Positions 16,377-27,900 of a stretch of DNA of 53,837 bases are shown here, in pieces. Positions within the stretch are counted from its first letter, which is position 1. The number at the start of each line of letters is the position of its first letter. Origin of the DNA: Bacilli bacterium (GTDB lineage Bacteria; Bacillota_I; Bacilli_A; RF39; UBA660); assembly GCA_017478105.1 (NCBI GenBank), contig JAFVEF010000006.1, positions 1 to 53,837 on the forward strand. The letters run 5' to 3'. A model generated the notes under the pieces. That model made no database searches, had not been told where the DNA came from, and saw only the letters and a list, made by a program, of their open reading frames with translations. A program made the position numbers and the translations under genes.

Positions 16377-17915
16377 TTATACCATCTTCTTAAGTCTTAA
16401 TAAATAGTCTTTACACTCCTTAAAGTTTTCTTTTCCAAAACTCTTATCTAAGAATTCAATAAATGGATCAATTTCATCACGAATATAAGCTAAGTTTAAT
16501 TGTTCAAACTTACGTAAAATCTTACGAGCTATATAATAATCTACTCCATCTACTTCTCTTCCACCACAACCAACATAAGTTGCGACAAAGTCTTTCATCT
16601 GTTTAACAATACGGTTACCGAAAGCTATACGGAAATGTTTAATAACATAATCATCCATATCATTTATTTTAGCTTCCATCTCACTAGTTAATGGATATTT
16701 ACTCTTAGCTTCAGCAAATAATCCTTCCAAGTAAGAACTATTAATATTCATCGCATCTGTATCAATAGGTTCAAATACTTGTCCTTTATCATTAATATCA
16801 ATTGGCATAGCACGGTCATACACCTTATCAGTAACAGCAAATGTAGAATCATCGTTATTGATTGTACCAATATACCACATATTTCCAGGTATTTGTAACT
16901 TACCTTGTTTTAACCTCTTAGGATCATTTGGCCAAACACTTGGAACTAACTCAATTATCCACTCATCACGAGAAGGCATTTCTAGAATAGATAACATTTC
17001 TGCAAAATAGTACTCAACACGAGCGATATTCATTTCATCTAGTACAGTTACATAAACATCATCTGTATATCCAGCTAAATACATACCTTTTAAAACTTCA
17101 GTCTCATTAAACTTCTTTGTAAATTCGTTGAAATAACCAAATAACTCAGTTCTATCACGCCATGAAGGTTGAACAGAAGCGATAATTGCATCATTCTTAA
17201 TAAATTTACCCCAAGCATAAGCAAGTGAAGTTTTACCAGTACCAGAAATACCTTGTAGGATAACTAACTTAGTAGCACTTAATCCTGATATAAATAATCT
17301 AATCATTTCACTTGTATAATAAAGTCTTAACTTAGAAGCAGCAAAGTTTCTAAATATTTCAACTAACTCTGGTAAAGTAAAAGTATTACCATAATTTTGT
17401 ACTTTATAATCTTTAAATTGTAAATCAATCGCATGTAATTTAGAAAATCTGATATCTCCATCTTCTTCATCATCACTAAGAGTCTCAGTTTCACCAGTCT
17501 CTTCATTAGTAATAGTAGCCTCTTCTCCAGGTTTTAAACCTAATTGAGAAACTTTCATCGCAAGAATCTTTTCTTTTTCTTGAACTAAATTCGCAACTTC
17601 TCTATTTAATTCACCAATTTCTTGTAACATTGATTCTTGTTCAACTAAAGTCTTTCTAAATTTTAAATACTTTCTAATAAAGAATAGAATAAGCATAACA
17701 ATTAATCCAAGAACAACAAACATCACAATAACAGCTATAACTACTAAAACCCATTCTCCACCAGTAAAATCTTTTCTATATCTGTCAATTATATATAAAT
17801 AATCTGGTATACTAAACATTTGAATTAATCCTTTAAAGAATCCACCTATTATAGATCCAACTCCTTCAAAGAAGACATTCATAAATTCAAATAAGAATCT
17901 AACATATGTATCCAC
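16377..17915 (-). CDS. Membrane-anchored McrB-like AAA+ ATPase
   Basis: 512 aa from a GTG start with GAGGAGGGATAG upstream. A hydrophobic N-terminal part (about 10-35) and a clear membrane helix (about 54-83) are followed by a coiled coil (about 88-122) and an acidic linker. The AAA+ core then shows Walker A QGISGTGKTS (221-230), Walker B VTVLDEMN (about 289-296), sensor-1 TINNDDS (351-357) and an Arg in DRAMPID (about 368), the McrB/MoxR-type set. Classical McrB is soluble with an N-terminal DNA-binding domain; here a membrane anchor replaces it. Together with the DUF2357-like gene it probably remodels or energises something at the membrane within this surface-protein locus. Confidence 0.85.
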   Translation of the reverse strand: MDTYVRFLFEFMNVFFEGVGSIIGGFFKGLIQMFSIPDYLYIIDRYRKDFTGGEWVLVVIAVIVMFVVLGLIVMLILFFIRKYLKFRKTLVEQESMLQEIGELNREVANLVQEKEKILAMKVSQLGLKPGEEATITNEETGETETLSDDEEDGDIRFSKLHAIDLQFKDYKVQNYGNTFTLPELVEIFRNFAASKLRLYYTSEMIRLFISGLSATKLVILQGISGTGKTSLAYAWGKFIKNDAIIASVQPSWRDRTELFGYFNEFTKKFNETEVLKGMYLAGYTDDVYVTVLDEMNIARVEYYFAEMLSILEMPSRDEWIIELVPSVWPNDPKRLKQGKLQIPGNMWYIGTINNDDSTFAVTDKVYDRAMPIDINDKGQVFEPIDTDAMNINSSYLEGLFAEAKSKYPLTSEMEAKINDMDDYVIKHFRIAFGNRIVKQMKDFVATYVGCGGREVDGVDYYIARKILRKFEQLNLAYIRDEIDPFIEFLDKSFGKENFKECKDYLLRLKKMV

Positions 17916-17917
17916 AA

Positions 17918-18970
17918 CTATCCCTCCTCATATAATAAAATATCAATATTTTCATTCTCATAATTAACAAAGAAATCTCTATCTCTATATTTATAATCAA
18001 CAACTATTAAATAAGAGAAAAATCCCTCATTAACAATATTTTCAGTTTTTAAATAAATATCATTTATATGAGAATAATCTTGTAAACAAGCATAAGTAAA
18101 TGAATCATCAAAAGCACTTCTTTGATTTAAAAATATATTATAATCAATTCCTAATACAACATATTTTTTAAATAAAGGATTATCTATCAAATCATATATC
18201 TTATCAATAATTTTTCCTCTACTAATACAATCACTAGAAAGTTCTAATATATATACTTTACTCTTTTTCTTATCTAATAAATTTTTAAGTAATTCTAAAG
18301 ATATTTTTTGAATTAGACATTCAATCTTTTTAATATCTAACATATCTTCTTCATATACCTTATCTACCATTAACTTCTTATAATTATCTAATGATTTAAT
18401 TTGTTGTTTTAAACTAATAAAGTCTATATCATCATGGCGTTCAAACTTACGACTTGCTATAGTAAAATAATTATCTTTGTAATTTAATAATTTATTATTA
18501 GTATTATAAGTCTCTCTAACATAACTAACTAATTTATTATCTAAATTACCAATCATACTCTTTACAATTTCATTATTATTAACAAAATCTAAAACAACTT
18601 TCTCAATTGAATCTTTACTATCAATATTCAATTGATCAATCTTTATAACTTCTAAAACAAAACCCTTACTTTTCTTAATAAAAGTAACATTTTCACTATA
18701 TTCACTATTACTAACTTCTAATTCATACTCTAAATAATTATGAAGTAACTCTTTCATAGCTCCATCTAATTCTAAAATTAAATTATCTATACTATAAGTT
18801 CCATTCTCAATTGTATCAAAAACACTATAATAATAATTATCAACATAAGTTTTAAAATACATTTTAAATACATCTTTCGCAAATTTATCATGTCTTTGAT
18901 ATATCAAACAAGCATATTCTACTAAGCGATTAATCTTATAATTCATAAAAACACTAATTAAATTATTCAC
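17918..18970 (-). CDS. Cytosolic protein of unknown function next to the AAA+ gene
   Basis: 350 aa, taking the GTG at 18970 (AGGTGATT at good spacing). No signal peptide or membrane helix; rich in Lys, Asp, Asn and Tyr, mostly helical, with a beta-alpha C-terminal third (SKVYILELSSDCISRG, YVVLGIDYNIFLNQ, YLIVVDYKYRDRDFF). No family recognised. It ends 2 bases before the AAA+ gene starts, so the two are co-translated. It is likely an adaptor or third component of the ATPase/DUF2357 set. Confidence 0.65.
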   Translation of the reverse strand: MNNLISVFMNYKINRLVEYACLIYQRHDKFAKDVFKMYFKTYVDNYYYSVFDTIENGTYSIDNLILELDGAMKELLHNYLEYELEVSNSEYSENVTFIKKSKGFVLEVIKIDQLNIDSKDSIEKVVLDFVNNNEIVKSMIGNLDNKLVSYVRETYNTNNKLLNYKDNYFTIASRKFERHDDIDFISLKQQIKSLDNYKKLMVDKVYEEDMLDIKKIECLIQKISLELLKNLLDKKKSKVYILELSSDCISRGKIIDKIYDLIDNPLFKKYVVLGIDYNIFLNQRSAFDDSFTYACLQDYSHINDIYLKTENIVNEGFFSYLIVVDYKYRDRDFFVNYENENIDILLYEEG

Positions 18971-19029
18971 ACTAATCACCTATCTTTACTCTTTTATCAT
19001 TATATCATAATTATTTAAATATTTATCTA

Positions 19030-19965
19030 CTAATTTGCAGAAATTACAGAAACTCTAATAATAGAATTTGGGTTTACAACAGGATATGTATAATTCTTTG
19101 AAACATCATCTTTATAAAAGATAATTGAATTACTTGAAGAAGCATTTACTTTAAAAGAAAATTTCTTAACATAATTAAACCCATCAGCTAAAGTAACCTC
19201 TTCATAATTAGTATTCAGTCTCCTTAAAAACAAATTATTTGTCATATCTACTAATAATAAACTAGGATCATATTCAACAGTTACAATAGATGAAAAGCAC
19301 TTATCCTTATCAGTCTGACTTAAATTATTGTAAACATCTACACTTACTTGATCCCCAACATTATAAGTTGAAAAAGCTTCACTAACTTGATAATAAGAAA
19401 TAGAATTAGTGAAATTGATTGTTAAAAACTTAGAATTAACACTATCCACAATATCATAAGAGAAATTACTCTTTAATACTCCTATAGTATAAGTAGCAGA
19501 CATTGTCTTAACATAAGGACTAGTAGAAGTAACTGTTGTAGTAACTACAGCTTGATCTCCTTCATAAAAGTTCTGCTTAGGAGTAACAATTAAACTATAG
19601 TTATCAGTTTGATCCTCAGGATGTAATACTCCTTCAGTCTTACTCAAAGTACAAGTAACACTACTAGGACAATTATAAGATATTTCATAAGTAATATCCG
19701 TCTTAGTATAACGTTCACTATTCTTACGATTATTAATATCTATTGTTAAAGGATAACTATTAACTCCATCCCAGTTATTTATTGAATAATTCTTCCCATT
19801 AACAGCTAAAATAGTACTATTAAAATAAAAACCTTTAGTCTCTAAAATATAACTATTCAAAATATTTTTTATATATCTACCAAAAGTAAAACTAACAAAA
19901 AGAAAAATAAATAATGATACTACAACAATTTTACTGGCAGTTTTATGTTCTCTAATAAATCTCAT
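19030..19965 (-). CDS. Secreted or membrane-anchored beta-rich protein of the TasA-like locus
   Basis: 311 aa with GGAGGTTACT before the ATG. Membrane segment at about residues 11-30 ending SFTFGRYI, then a beta-rich extracellular part with two domain-like halves. The first contains YEISYNCPSSVTCTLSKTEG and the LIVTPKQNFYEGDQAVVTTTVTSTSP strand pattern, as in TasA-type or Ig-like folds; the second is NFTNSISYYQVSEAF... to SIIFYKDDVSKN. Third in a run of three such genes (20593-21207, 19975-20583, this one). Not recognised at family level; a fibre-associated or minor subunit is the best guess. Confidence 0.6.
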   Translation of the reverse strand: MRFIREHKTASKIVVVSLFIFLFVSFTFGRYIKNILNSYILETKGFYFNSTILAVNGKNYSINNWDGVNSYPLTIDINNRKNSERYTKTDITYEISYNCPSSVTCTLSKTEGVLHPEDQTDNYSLIVTPKQNFYEGDQAVVTTTVTSTSPYVKTMSATYTIGVLKSNFSYDIVDSVNSKFLTINFTNSISYYQVSEAFSTYNVGDQVSVDVYNNLSQTDKDKCFSSIVTVEYDPSLLLVDMTNNLFLRRLNTNYEEVTLADGFNYVKKFSFKVNASSSNSIIFYKDDVSKNYTYPVVNPNSIIRVSVISAN

Positions 19966-19974
19966 AGTAACCTC

Positions 19975-20583
19975 CTATATAACTTGTTTAGAATCAATTA
20001 TTATTTCTATACTTTCTAAATAATTAGCATATATTGGATTAGTTGCATAACTAGTAGGAAAACTAACCTCTAAAGTATAAATATCTGTCGTTTTAGTAGT
20101 ATATGGAAGTTCATATTCACCTTGTGAGGTATATAATCTATACCAAGCCAAATCACTATCTTGTTGTGCTTCAGCTGAACCCAATATATTAGTTGCAGTA
20201 TTACTAGGTAATTCATTACGATACATCTTAATTAAAATAGGTAAATTAGTAGTAGTACGTACCTTTACTTTATAACTAATATCCATATCACTTAAAGTAG
20301 TCCCCTTAAAATTAGACACACTAAATTTATAAGTATAAGCCTCATCTCTAGGAATAATACCTTCTGGTTCTAAATTAAAACTAAGCTTTTCAGCATCAAT
20401 AATATAAATAGCTTTATCAATATCTGCATTAATTTTCGCAGCCATTTCATATCTAGCATAAACAACACTAAGTAAAAAATAAGCTAAAAATAAAACTACT
20501 AATAATAGAAACGCAAAAAGAAGAAATCTAAATTTCTCATTTTTATACTTAATATGAAATCTATAATTAATAGCCTTATTCAC
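19975..20583 (-). CDS. TasA-like secreted protein
   Basis: 202 aa. The GTG at 20583 has AGGTGAG at good spacing; a GTG three codons upstream is possible. Basic tip, membrane segment at about residues 19-42 ending VVYARYEMAAKINADIDKAIYII, then a beta-sandwich-like part: EAYTYKFSVSNFKGTTLSDMDISYKVKV and DIYTLEVSFPTSYATNP. The order membrane helix, YARYE, short linker, beta-rich domain is that of TasA/camelysin-type substrates of SipW. It starts just after the previous TasA-like gene stops and lies 9 bases upstream of the 311-aa gene. Confidence 0.65.
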   Translation of the reverse strand: MNKAINYRFHIKYKNEKFRFLLFAFLLLVVLFLAYFLLSVVYARYEMAAKINADIDKAIYIIDAEKLSFNLEPEGIIPRDEAYTYKFSVSNFKGTTLSDMDISYKVKVRTTTNLPILIKMYRNELPSNTATNILGSAEAQQDSDLAWYRLYTSQGEYELPYTTKTTDIYTLEVSFPTSYATNPIYANYLESIEIIIDSKQVI

Positions 20584-20592
20584 TATTCTCAC

Positions 20593-21207
20593 CTACCCAT
20601 TATATGGAACAATTTCTTCTCCTGTATATTGATATGCATGAAAATGTATTTCAAACAAATCATCTAATTCTTGATTATCTTCTTCTATTGCCTCCATATC
20701 CGTTAAAGCATCAAAGAAAAAGTCAACACTAATATTAATTTTTTCAGATAACTCACTAATTGGAATTATTCCAGTATATTCATCCTCTCCCGTTCTAGTA
20801 AATGTATGATCTGAAGTAATAGATGAAAATGTAAGTAACTTATCTTCATCAATTTGTTTATCTACAAATTTAAAAGTATAAATAATAGCAACTTCTGATC
20901 CAGTAGGATCTAATTCCATCGCAATAGTACCACTACTACCAGGAGATATTTTCTCTTCTCTTGTATGAGTAGATTCCCAGGTAGTATTATCTAAAATAAC
21001 ATTCTTATCAAGAGTTCCATCACTACCAATAACATCTTCTCCATTGATTTTAATACTTATTCCAGCAACATCATTTTTAACTCTAGCATCAACTAAACTT
21101 TCATATGCTGTATAAGTAAGAGATGCTCCCAAATATAAGAAGCAACCAATCAACACAACAATAAGAATAACGCGAATTTTATTAGCTCTTTTTCTTATAT
21201 CTTCCAT
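20593..21207 (-). CDS. TasA-like secreted protein
   Basis: 204 aa from the ATG at 21207 with AGGAGATAAT upstream. Membrane segment at about residues 12-34 (VILIVVLIGCFLYLGASLTYTAYESL), then GISIKINGEDVIGSDG, similar in position to the AWxI/KxN block of the other subunits. SPGSSGTIAMELDPTGSEVAIIYTFKFVD parallels the GGTGYFDLSIDGTEVDVDF stretch of the plus-strand gene at 13209, supporting a common fold. Acidic C-terminus. First gene of a three-gene run that follows a terminator at 21260-21296. Confidence 0.7.
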   Translation of the reverse strand: MEDIRKRANKIRVILIVVLIGCFLYLGASLTYTAYESLVDARVKNDVAGISIKINGEDVIGSDGTLDKNVILDNTTWESTHTREEKISPGSSGTIAMELDPTGSEVAIIYTFKFVDKQIDEDKLLTFSSITSDHTFTRTGEDEYTGIIPISELSEKINISVDFFFDALTDMEAIEEDNQELDDLFEIHFHAYQYTGEEIVPYNG

Positions 21208-21259
21208 ATTATCTCCTATTATCACAATTATAGCATAATAATAAATAATTTAAAATAAA

Positions 21260-21296
21260 AAAAAAGTAAAAAACCAATGAATAAATCATTGGTTTT
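21260..21296 (-). terminator. Rho-independent terminator after the SipW-like pseudo-enzyme gene
   Basis: AAAACCAATGA / TCATTGGTTTT forms an 11-bp stem with a 5-base loop, followed by a T-rich tail on the minus strand. A strong signal separating the giant-protein unit from the next TasA-like genes. Confidence 0.85.
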
Positions 21297-21302
21297 ATAG
21301 TT

Positions 21303-21893
21303 TTACAATACTTCAATATTATCAGTTTTCTTATTATTAGTAGGCTTATCATCACCATCATCTTCTTCATCTTCATTTCTTTCATACCTAATAATAACAA
21401 TAAACTCATATACTTGATAAATAAATACAACCATAATTGGAAGTAATACTAAGAATAAGAATCCGATTTTACTTTCCAAAACATCAAGTATAGCTCCTAA
21501 ATTAGAATGACGAGAAGCATACTTACCAAGAACTCTAGTTGATGCGATTGTAATACCATCCTCATCATTTAAAGTATAAAGATTAGTAAAATCATCTTTT
21601 TCAATTTTTGTAACAGCATTAGTTTTAATAACATATTTATCATTATAAACAGCATAATAATAAATCATATCACCAACTTTAATATCATTAGAATTCTTAA
21701 TAATTAGTAAGTCACCTTTTTTAACATCATGAATATTTCTCTCATCAGTCAAACTAATATTATCAAATGTATATTCACCAAATTGAGTAAATCCATGTTC
21801 ATTACGACATAATATAAAACAAGTAATCGCAATAACATAAACAATAATTATAACTTCAAATATAGACCAAACCCAATTTAAAAACCTTTTCAT
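21303..21893 (-). CDS. SipW-like signal peptidase homologue lacking the usual catalytic residues
   Basis: 196 aa. The architecture is that of the SipW relatives in this window: N-terminal membrane helix (about 10-29), a VKKGDLLIIKN / IKVGDMIYYY beta-core, and a C-terminal membrane helix (about 140-160) with a charged tail. Where the active enzymes have TGSM, this protein reads FDNI (about residues 43-46). Where they have THR or SHR, it reads KTNAV, with Asn92 at the His position. Both catalytic residues therefore appear replaced, though Ser47 lies nearby. It sits immediately downstream of the giant surface protein gene (44 bases). It may be an inactive chaperone-like relative rather than a working protease. 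Confidence 0.75.
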   Translation of the reverse strand: MKRFLNWVWSIFEVIIIVYVIAITCFILCRNEHGFTQFGEYTFDNISLTDERNIHDVKKGDLLIIKNSNDIKVGDMIYYYAVYNDKYVIKTNAVTKIEKDDFTNLYTLNDEDGITIASTRVLGKYASRHSNLGAILDVLESKIGFLFLVLLPIMVVFIYQVYEFIVIIRYERNEDEEDDGDDKPTNNKKTDNIEVL

Positions 21894-21937
21894 ATAATCA
21901 CCATCCTAATAATAACATATATATTTTTCATTTTCAA

Positions 21938-24900
21938 TTACCCATCACTTTTTTTCTTAACAATAACATACCTAATATCTTCATCTATCAATTGATCATT
22001 ATCATACAATTTAAACGATATCCTATAAGTACCACTAGTAAGATTATCAGCCAAATCGAAATCAAAAGTTTTCTCAGTAGTAGAATCCATATTAATATAT
22101 ACCTCATTACCATGACCATATGCCTTACTAAATCTATTTGCGAACAAATTATTAAAATCAACTGATGTATAACTTGTTCCATCTATATCAGAAATATCAC
22201 GTTTATATACTTCAACTCTAAAATTAGGATTATTCAAATTAGCATTATATTTAACAGTATATTGATTTACTTTAGTATTGTTCATATTTAAAGAAGTTTC
22301 TCCATCTACTACTTTAAATAAATCATCACATTCTACTGTAATAGAATTATCATTATTAACTACATGTACTAAATAATCACTAGACACAGAATTTTCATAC
22401 GATGAATTATGTAATCCATCATCAGAAGCAAACAATGTATATCTAATTGTATAATCTTCCGGAGGTAAGTCTGAACTTACTGTTAAAGACACATTTTTAA
22501 CTAAGTTAGAAACTTTATCCGCCAGTTTAATTCTATATACCCCATCACTATCCGCAAAGTATTGCTTACGATCAAAGATTATACTAGTACCAACTAATAG
22601 TGATGAACTAACTGGATCACCATTTCTATCAAGAATACTAACATTAAGACCCATTTTACTAGATTCATAATTAGTATCAATAACAGATTCACGATTATCA
22701 GTTTCATTATATTTAATATCAGTTGAATAAGTAAATTCATCTGCAATATTATAATATAAATATTCTTCATTATCAGTTATAGTTTGTTCTAAGACAACGT
22801 TACTACTATTATAAAGATTAAAATACATTAAAGGTTCACGAATACCAAGAACATTATAAATAGTACGATCCTCAGGAGTTCTTAATTCAAATAACATATA
22901 ATTATCTAAATGTTGTCCTGTTGTAGTTGTTTCTTTAAAATCAAAGATAAACATAAACTCTTCATCGACTAATCCAGCTTCTTCATCATAATAAACATGA
23001 TTCATAACAGCATCATCATATCTATTATTAGTACTTGTACTATCCATTTTTATAAATTTACTTAACCTGTAAGTAATTTCATTATATTGAGCAAGTTGCT
23101 GGACAGAATCATTATAATCTTGTTGTGTAATTCTATAGTAATAATACTCTGGTCTATTAGTATTTCCACAGAAATCTAACATTGTAATCATTGTATTAAC
23201 AGGTAAAGCATAATTAGTAACTAATACATGGAAATATTCATTATTATTACCATATACTTTTTTAAAGTCATCATTCCATGATATTAGTGAATAATAAGTA
23301 CTAAATTGACTTTGATTAGTAATATTAACAGATGTAGAAGATGGCATTTCATATCTCTTATCATATGAAATAGAAGCATCATAACTATCAACATCAGATA
23401 TTTTCATAGCAGTAAGTGTAACAGTTACTGTAATAAATTTAATATCATAATCAATTTGATTCTTAGGGATATCAGCTCTTAAAGTAATAACTAAAGTTCC
23501 AAGTTTTCCATCACAATCAATATTCTTAGCATGATACAAGTAAAACATAAGCGAAGGAACTAATTGCCTACTATCAGTAGTATACTCTTCATTTCCTATA
23601 AAAGAGCCACCATCAGCACTTAAATATTTTGTAGTTCCACGACCAGTCCACTCTTGAGTTTCAGCTTTCATTGAAAGACCTAACACACCATTAGCTATTT
23701 CAGGAGTTTTAGCAACTCTTGGAACATCATTAGAATCAACTAAAGATATTTCAGGATTTAAACCACTAGTATCAGCACCCAATACTGTAAATATAGTATT
23801 ACCAGCAGCAAAGTCATCTAATTGTAATTCAGCAGTACCTAAAGATGAATACTTAGTTGCTAAAAGACTAACTTCATAACTAAAGGCTTCAAATCCGATT
23901 ATCCAACGATATCCTCTTTCACCTAACGTAGAAGGATTAATATATGCCGTAGAAACCTCAGTCAAATCATCATTCAAGAAATTAGAATAGAATCCATCTA
24001 AAGTAATATCATGATTAGTATGATGTAGCCCTTTTACATAACTACCACCAATAATTTCCATACTGGCATTTCCTCTATCACCATAATTAACTGATTGATC
24101 ATATAATCCAAAACGATAAGTACCATTATCATATGGAGTATACATTCCAAAGAAAGTCATACCAGTAACTTTACCATATGCTGTACCAGCAGGGTTTGTA
24201 GTTACATTTAAGTTTTGACCAGGAACCATATAAATACGATTATCTACATTCTTTGTAACAGTCTTATTATCATCATCAATACCAACAACAGCTGGAACAA
24301 CATTACTTCCTGAATCAACACCACTATATAATTCTTTTAATAAATTTGCATTGTGTTGAAGTAACAATGTAGTTCCATTTTTAATTGTCATCTTATCAAT
24401 AATGTTAAATGAATATTTAATATCAGAATACTCATTTGTTCTATCCGTAGTACCTTCAAGTTCTATTACTGAATGATCAATTACCAAGTTAGTAGCACGT
24501 TGAATAGAAATACTCTTATTAGGTTTTTCAAGTGTACCTAAATCTTTAACTAAAATATTAGAATCACCTGCTGATGAAGAAGCATTTCCTGAACCAAAGA
24601 TACTACCATTGATAATAAAGTCATGATCATTAGCAATATATCCAGCTCCGTTTATCGTTACATCAATACCTTTAGTAACAGAAATAAATGTCCAGTCATA
24701 TGTTTCACTACCACTAGCATTTGACTCACCACCACCAAATACAGTACCAGTTATTCTAATATCATCTTCTACTAGATCATTATTATTAACTGCACTAGTA
24801 CCGATATTTGTATGAGTAACACCATAAACGACTGCCATCTTAGGTCCACCGTAAACATTACCATGAACTATTCCACCTACTAAATTAACTGTAGCAACAG

Positions 24901-27900
24901 AATTATCAACACCAGAAACACCAGTAGAAGCCGCATTTCCTGAACCAAATACGCATCCAGCATCAGGAGCAACAGTACTAGCAGTTCCAACTTCTGTACT
25001 TCCATCTATTGTAATAGTAGAATTTCCACGAACAACAGCCGTAGAACCATTACCACCTGCAAATGCATTACCTAAAATATGAGCATCAGTAACAAATACC
25101 TCAGTATTTCCAGATACTGTCCCTTCATTACCGCCACCATATAAATTATTATTTATTGTAGAACCATTTATATCTACAACAGTATTACCAGTAACACCGG
25201 CAGCATTTCCACCACCATACAAGTCATTACAAATTAGTTTATGAGTTTCCACATTAGTATTACCAACAGTTGCTAAGTTACCACCACCGTACATAGTATC
25301 AACAACACCACCGATAGCATTAATATTAGCCGTACTTGTAACACCACCACGGTTATTTCCACCATAAACATTAGTTACATGAACATCAGGAACATATTCA
25401 TTTATTGGTCTGACAGGTTCCCCAGTAACATCAAATGAATTTAAATCAGTATCAGATAAAACACTGAAACTAAATGAATAACTACCACCTGGACTTAAAC
25501 TATTATAACCATAATAACGATTTACCGAATTAACAGTCGCAACTCCATTTTCAAGAGTAATATTAGATTGTGAATTGTTCGCAAATATTTGTGAACCAGG
25601 AACATTTAAAGATATTTCCCAATCTTGAATAGTCTCTATTGTAAGGTTCGTTACAGTAACATTTATTTCCGCATAAGTAGGTTTATTAGATTGTGGATAA
25701 TAACCAGGTGCACGTTTATTATAGTTTACAGTAACAGCTAAGTTATCAGAACCAAGTGTTACATTTGATGTAGTAATATTACCAGAATTATTAGAACCAC
25801 CATAAACATTTACTATATTTCCATTACCAATATTTACATGTGTATTTCCGACACCAGCTTCATTTCCTCCACCATAAACATTTGTTATATTTCCACCATT
25901 AACACCGACATTACTTGTAACACAATAAGCATTATCTCCTCCACCAAATAAATCAGTAACAGTAGATTTAATTGAAGTTATATTAGTTGTTGTTGTTTGT
26001 CCACCTTGATTATTTCCACCATAACCCTTAGTAATAGTAGAAGTATCAATTACAACATTACTTTCACCAACAGTACCACTTACATTAGATCCTCCAAATA
26101 CTTTATCACCAGTAACACCCGTTAAAGTAACATGAGTATCTGTAGCTCCGGCTTTTTTTCCTCCGCCATAAACACTATGAACACTACGATTAGTTACAGT
26201 GACATTTGTAGTTCCACTTTCAGCTTCATTTCCTCCACCATAAATATCTAAAGTTATTGTTGCAGCATTTCCATTAACAACAACATTGGTATTATTAGTT
26301 AAACCATCTAAGTTATTACCACCATATATCTCATTAACAGAACCACTAGAAACTGTAACATTAGATTGTGAAACAGTACCTAATAAGTTAGAACCTCCAT
26401 ATAAATTACCAGTAATAGTAGCTCCTTGAAGTCTAATATCAGTATAATCTTGATTGGCATTATTTCCTCCACCAAAAGCATCTCCGATTGTACCACCATT
26501 TAAGTATACAACGTCTCCATTACTTGGCTTTCCAGAGGCATCAAATCCACCAAATACTTTTCCAATTGAACCACCATTTACATTAACAGTTATATTTCCA
26601 ACAACCTTTGGTGATTTATCTCCACCTTTACCACCACCAAAGACATTATTAGTAACAACACCACCGTTAACAGTAACTGTTGTTGTAGCATTAGAAGTTG
26701 TAGAAGTTTCATTTATCGCATTAACTGTACCATAAGCACTACCACCATAAACATTTCCTTTTACTTGTCCGCTACTAATCGTAACAGCAACATTATCACG
26801 TACATAAGTACCAGGAGAATCACTGTCTGTATATCCACCTTCTCCACCGCCATAAACATCAGTTTTAACAGTACCTCCGTTTACAACAACATTAGTAGAT
26901 CCATAAACAATTCCTTTGGCACAACTTCCACCATAAACACTACCAGTAACTTCACCAGAATTTACAGAAATATTAATAGTCGAAGTAACATTGCTACTAC
27001 CACTACCATTATTATTTCCTCCACCGTAAACACTACCTTTTACGGTTCCACCATTTATATATATATTTGTAGAAGAAGCATTACCACTTTGAGCCACAAC
27101 AGCTCCGTAATTTCCTCCTCCATAAACATTTTTTCTAACATCTGCACTATCTTCAACAATTACTATAGAATTATTAACTGAACCTATTTGAGAGTAATTA
27201 CTATTACCATTACCGGCACCAAATACAGAACCAGATTCTATACCAAATCTTGTATCATTTTTTCCACCAACTTGGCAACTTCCACCAACACGTACCAGTG
27301 TACTACCATTTAATGTTCCTTTAGAACTACTACTATTACTTCCATTATAACCATTTGAACCACCAAAAACGCCATAATTAATAACTCCACCAGTAGCATT
27401 AATCAAACGATTTCCATGTGTTTCAGTAACAGCAGCTCCACCAAAGACAGCATCCATTTCACCACCTTTGATGTTAATATAAATCGCATTATAGTTTGTT
27501 AAATTAGTACTAATAAGTGGTCCACCATTTATATATAATACTTTCCCACCTTCAACTATTATTTCCGCAGGAGAGTAAATAGTACCACCATTTAATCCAC
27601 CTACATAAATTCCAGCAGCAGTATCAGTAGTATCTTCACCAAATGTACCACTCTTTATAATAGTTGTTATATATTTAGTAGCATTATTAGCTCCATAAAT
27701 ATAACCACCATATGATGAAGTAGCATTATAATAAACTCCAAGTTTTTCATGATCATTATTTATTCTATCAAAATCATTTCCATAAGTTGCAGTACCATCA
27801 ACATAATAAGTTGCTGAAGAATTATTAGTACTTACACCACTAAGATAATTATAATAACCTGATTCAACTATTAAACTATATTTAGTAGGGCTTCCACTAG

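Noticed and set aside
15230-17915. McrBC-type restriction (defence) system
   Set aside because: No DNA-binding domain in the ATPase, no nuclease motif in the partner, a membrane anchor, and surface-protein neighbours.
26454-27181. Two plus-strand open frames (Pro/Thr-rich and Asn/Ser/Thr-rich)
   Set aside because: Antisense of the YGGG repeat region of the giant protein; no start signals.
23500-27500. CRISPR-like repetition
   Set aside because: The repeats are coding (YGGG units), degenerate at DNA level and in one long open frame; no spacer structure and no cas genes.
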